This document shows, piece after piece, positions 14,798 to 16,369 of a stretch of DNA of 16,369 bases. Under the pieces are notes generated by a model, which ran no database searches, was not told where the DNA came from, and saw only the letters and a program-made list of their open reading frames with translations. Source of the stretch: DATNPH01 sp036703315 (GTDB taxonomy: Bacteria > Cyanobacteriota > Cyanobacteriia > Cyanobacteriales > Coleofasciculaceae); contig DATNPH010000251.1 of the NCBI GenBank assembly GCA_036703315.1, positions 1-16,369 on the forward strand, given 5' to 3'. Each line of letters opens with the position of its first letter. Within the stretch, counting starts at the first letter, position 1. A program made the translations under genes and the position numbers.

Positions 14798-14881
14798 ATA
14801 AAAGGCAAAGCTAAGGGTGATAAGTACAAAAGCGACGTTGCTTTAAGTGACTTTTGCTAGGGATTTCTTGTTCACTGCCAA

Positions 14882-16336
14882 ATGCAAGGATTCAGGGAAA
14901 TGAGCAGATATAAGATTGTCCGAGAATTGGGATGCAATCGTGAAGGGGGGCGCATTACCTCCCTCGCTACTGACACCAGTCTTAATCCACCCCAACAAGT
15001 AGTAATTAAAGAATTCCGCTTTGCCCTAGTCGGTGCCAACTGGTCAGCTTTTAAAGCTTATCAGCGCGAGATTGAAGTGCTGCAACAACTGGAGCATCCT
15101 CGCATCCCCCGCTACCTAGATTCTTTTGAAACCAAATCAGGCTTTTGCTTGGTGCAGGAATATAAAAATGCGCCATGCCTCGCAGTACGACGCAGCTTTA
15201 ATCCAGAAGACATCAAGCAAATCGCTGTGTCAGTCTTGGAAATTTTGGTTTACCTACAACATCGTGTTCCCCCGATTATTCATCGGGACATCAAACCAGA
15301 GAATGTCTTGGTTGACAAGAAACTCAATGCTTACTTGGTAGATTTTGGTTTTGCCCGGATTCGAGGTGGGGAACTAGCTCTCAGCAGCGTTGCCGCAGGA
15401 ACCCCAGGCTTCATGCCGCCGGAGGAGCAGTTTGGTCGTCCGCTCACGGAAGCGTCAGACCTCTATAGTTTAGGGGCAACACTGATTTGCTTACTCAGTG
15501 GTACTCGATCAGTGGATGTCGGGAAGTTAATTGATGACGACTATCGCTTTAATTTTAAGGGATTAGTTCCCCAACTCAGCCCGCGCTTTGTTGGGTGGCT
15601 AACCAAAATGGTGGAACCCAACCTCAAAAATCGCTATGCCAATGCGACTATTGCCTTGGAAGCATTGAAGCCGATTCAGGTGAAGGGTGGTGCTATCGGG
15701 CTAGAAGCTTTAGTCCGTGCCATGAAACTTAGAATGCCAACCACTGTCCTAGGACTCCTCACCGTGCTTGTCCTGTTGGGTTCAGGTGTCATAATTTACC
15801 AACGAACACAAGAGAATTACCAACGGGCACAGGGAAAATACCGAGGACTACAGGGGATTTACCAACCGACACAAGAGAATTACGAACAGGCAAAGAGCGA
15901 TTGCAAACGGGCACAGGCTGCTAGTTCGCTCAAGTATTTGCCGGAACCTTTTAAGTTACGTGTCAGTGAATCGGTTAAGCAGTTGCTGACAACTCATAAG
16001 TGCCCAGGATGTATGCTCGACGGTGCCAACCTGATGGGTGCTGACCTAAAAGGTGCTAACTTGAAACAAGCCACTCTGACAGGAACCAATCTGATAGGTG
16101 CTAACTTGGAGGGTGCTAACTTGGAGGGTGCCAAGATGCCATACGTCTGTCTAGGGAATGCCAACCTCAAGGGGGCAAACTTGAAGAATGCCTACCTCGA
16201 TAATGCTAGCCTCCAGGGTGCCGACCTTAGGGGTGCTAACCTAGAGACTTTTTATCTCAAGGATACTAACCTAGAGGGTGCCAAGCTAAAGGGAGCAAAA
16301 ATTCGTGGTGGACCCGGTGGTGGACCCATTTTTTAA
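14882..16336 (+). CDS. Ser/Thr protein kinase with transmembrane helix, heptad-repeat linker and pentapeptide repeats
   Basis: A 484-residue protein. The cytoplasmic kinase domain (8-265) has ATP lysine K43, helix-C E63, the catalytic loop HRDIKPEN (134-141), DFG (154-156) and the GFMPPEE substrate loop; the glycine loop is the atypical GCNREGGR. All catalytic residues are kept, so it should be active. A transmembrane helix (287-306) is followed by six tandem heptads (306-347), a CPGC motif (374-377 region) and about twenty pentapeptide repeats A(N/D)LxG to residue 475, which should form a right-handed beta-helix on the far side of the membrane. The extracellular part may sense or bind a partner (inference). 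The ATG at 14882 has no clear Shine-Dalgarno; M7 at 14900 follows AGGGAA and is an alternative start. Kinase plus pentapeptide architecture is known in cyanobacteria. Confidence 0.95.
   Translation: MQGFREMSRYKIVRELGCNREGGRITSLATDTSLNPPQQVVIKEFRFALVGANWSAFKAYQREIEVLQQLEHPRIPRYLDSFETKSGFCLVQEYKNAPCLAVRRSFNPEDIKQIAVSVLEILVYLQHRVPPIIHRDIKPENVLVDKKLNAYLVDFGFARIRGGELALSSVAAGTPGFMPPEEQFGRPLTEASDLYSLGATLICLLSGTRSVDVGKLIDDDYRFNFKGLVPQLSPRFVGWLTKMVEPNLKNRYANATIALEALKPIQVKGGAIGLEALVRAMKLRMPTTVLGLLTVLVLLGSGVIIYQRTQENYQRAQGKYRGLQGIYQPTQENYEQAKSDCKRAQAASSLKYLPEPFKLRVSESVKQLLTTHKCPGCMLDGANLMGADLKGANLKQATLTGTNLIGANLEGANLEGAKMPYVCLGNANLKGANLKNAYLDNASLQGADLRGANLETFYLKDTNLEGAKLKGAKIRGGPGGGPIF
15797..15922 (+). 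repeat. six tandem 21-bp repeats in the kinase linker
   Basis: Six consecutive 21-base units start exactly at the first codon after the membrane helix, each encoding a heptad that opens with aromatic Y (C in the last copy) and usually keeps Q or R at positions 2-3 and A/T-Q at positions 4-5, as in YQRTQEN and YQRAQGK. Copies 1 and 4 match at 19 of 21 bases. Unit length and in-frame boundaries point to a minisatellite that expands as a helical or coiled-coil stalk. Confidence 0.85.
16007..16306 (+). repeat. pentapeptide-repeat array in the kinase C-terminus
   Basis: Fifteen-base units encode repeats of the form A(N/D)LxG. Two neighbouring units at 16097-16111 and 16112-16126 are identical (GGTGCTAACTTGGAG), a recent-looking 15-bp duplication. 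The array is interrupted only mildly around KMPYVCLGN and ends before a Gly/Pro tail. Confidence 0.9.
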
Positions 16337-16369
16337 TAGAGGTGGCGAGGAGCAAGGGTGATGTTGCCT

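Noticed and set aside
1..16369. CRISPR array, prophage, integrase or intact insertion sequence
   Set aside because: No evenly spaced direct repeats with unique spacers, no transposase or integrase motifs, and no phage structural genes were seen on either strand.

Overview
This window looks like a piece of the chromosome of a filamentous cyanobacterium. The photosystem II subunit PsbZ, a DesC-type acyl-lipid desaturase, cyanobacterial Ser/Thr kinases (one ending in pentapeptide repeats), about a dozen copies of the HIP1 octamer GCGATCGC (counted by eye), and short heptamer-like repeats scattered between and inside genes all point the same way. The exact genus cannot be told from the sequence; a Microcoleus/Coleofasciculus/Nostoc-like relative is only an inference.

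Left part, minus strand (1-6673): an ABC1/UbiB-family atypical kinase that runs off the window edge, a small coiled-coil cyanobacterial protein, a membrane-anchored kinase-fold protein whose catalytic residues are replaced (a predicted pseudokinase), and a 951-residue fusion of a DHH phosphoesterase, a CBS pair and a tRNA nucleotidyltransferase/poly(A) polymerase. Repeat-derived DNA has entered this last gene in two places without breaking its frame.

Middle (6674-10980): divergent from the fusion gene lie psbZ and ribH, closely spaced and probably co-transcribed, then tRNA-Gly(GCC), then about 450 bases with no convincing gene. A small zinc-ribbon-like membrane protein follows, 5 bases ahead of a divergent ProA paralogue. 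ProA converges on a delta-9 desaturase (desC); the gap between them is filled by nested inverted repeats.

Right part, plus strand (11098-16336): a PLP-dependent methionine gamma-lyase/aluminium-resistance family protein, a membrane-anchored alpha/beta hydrolase, an exported HAF-repeat protein, a stretch with a truncated copy of the HAF gene's 5' end and a 41-codon ORF with a good ribosome binding site, and an intact-looking Ser/Thr kinase with a transmembrane helix, a six-copy 21-bp (heptad) repeat linker and pentapeptide repeats.

Most genes are housekeeping or ordinary cyanobacterial accessory genes and I see no defence island, CRISPR array, prophage or intact transposon. The most interesting items are the predicted pseudokinase, the repeat invasion of the DHH-CBS-nucleotidyltransferase gene, a repeat motif shared by the 3' ends of two unrelated genes, the HAF remnant with its neighbouring small ORF, and the 21-bp repeat linker of the second kinase.
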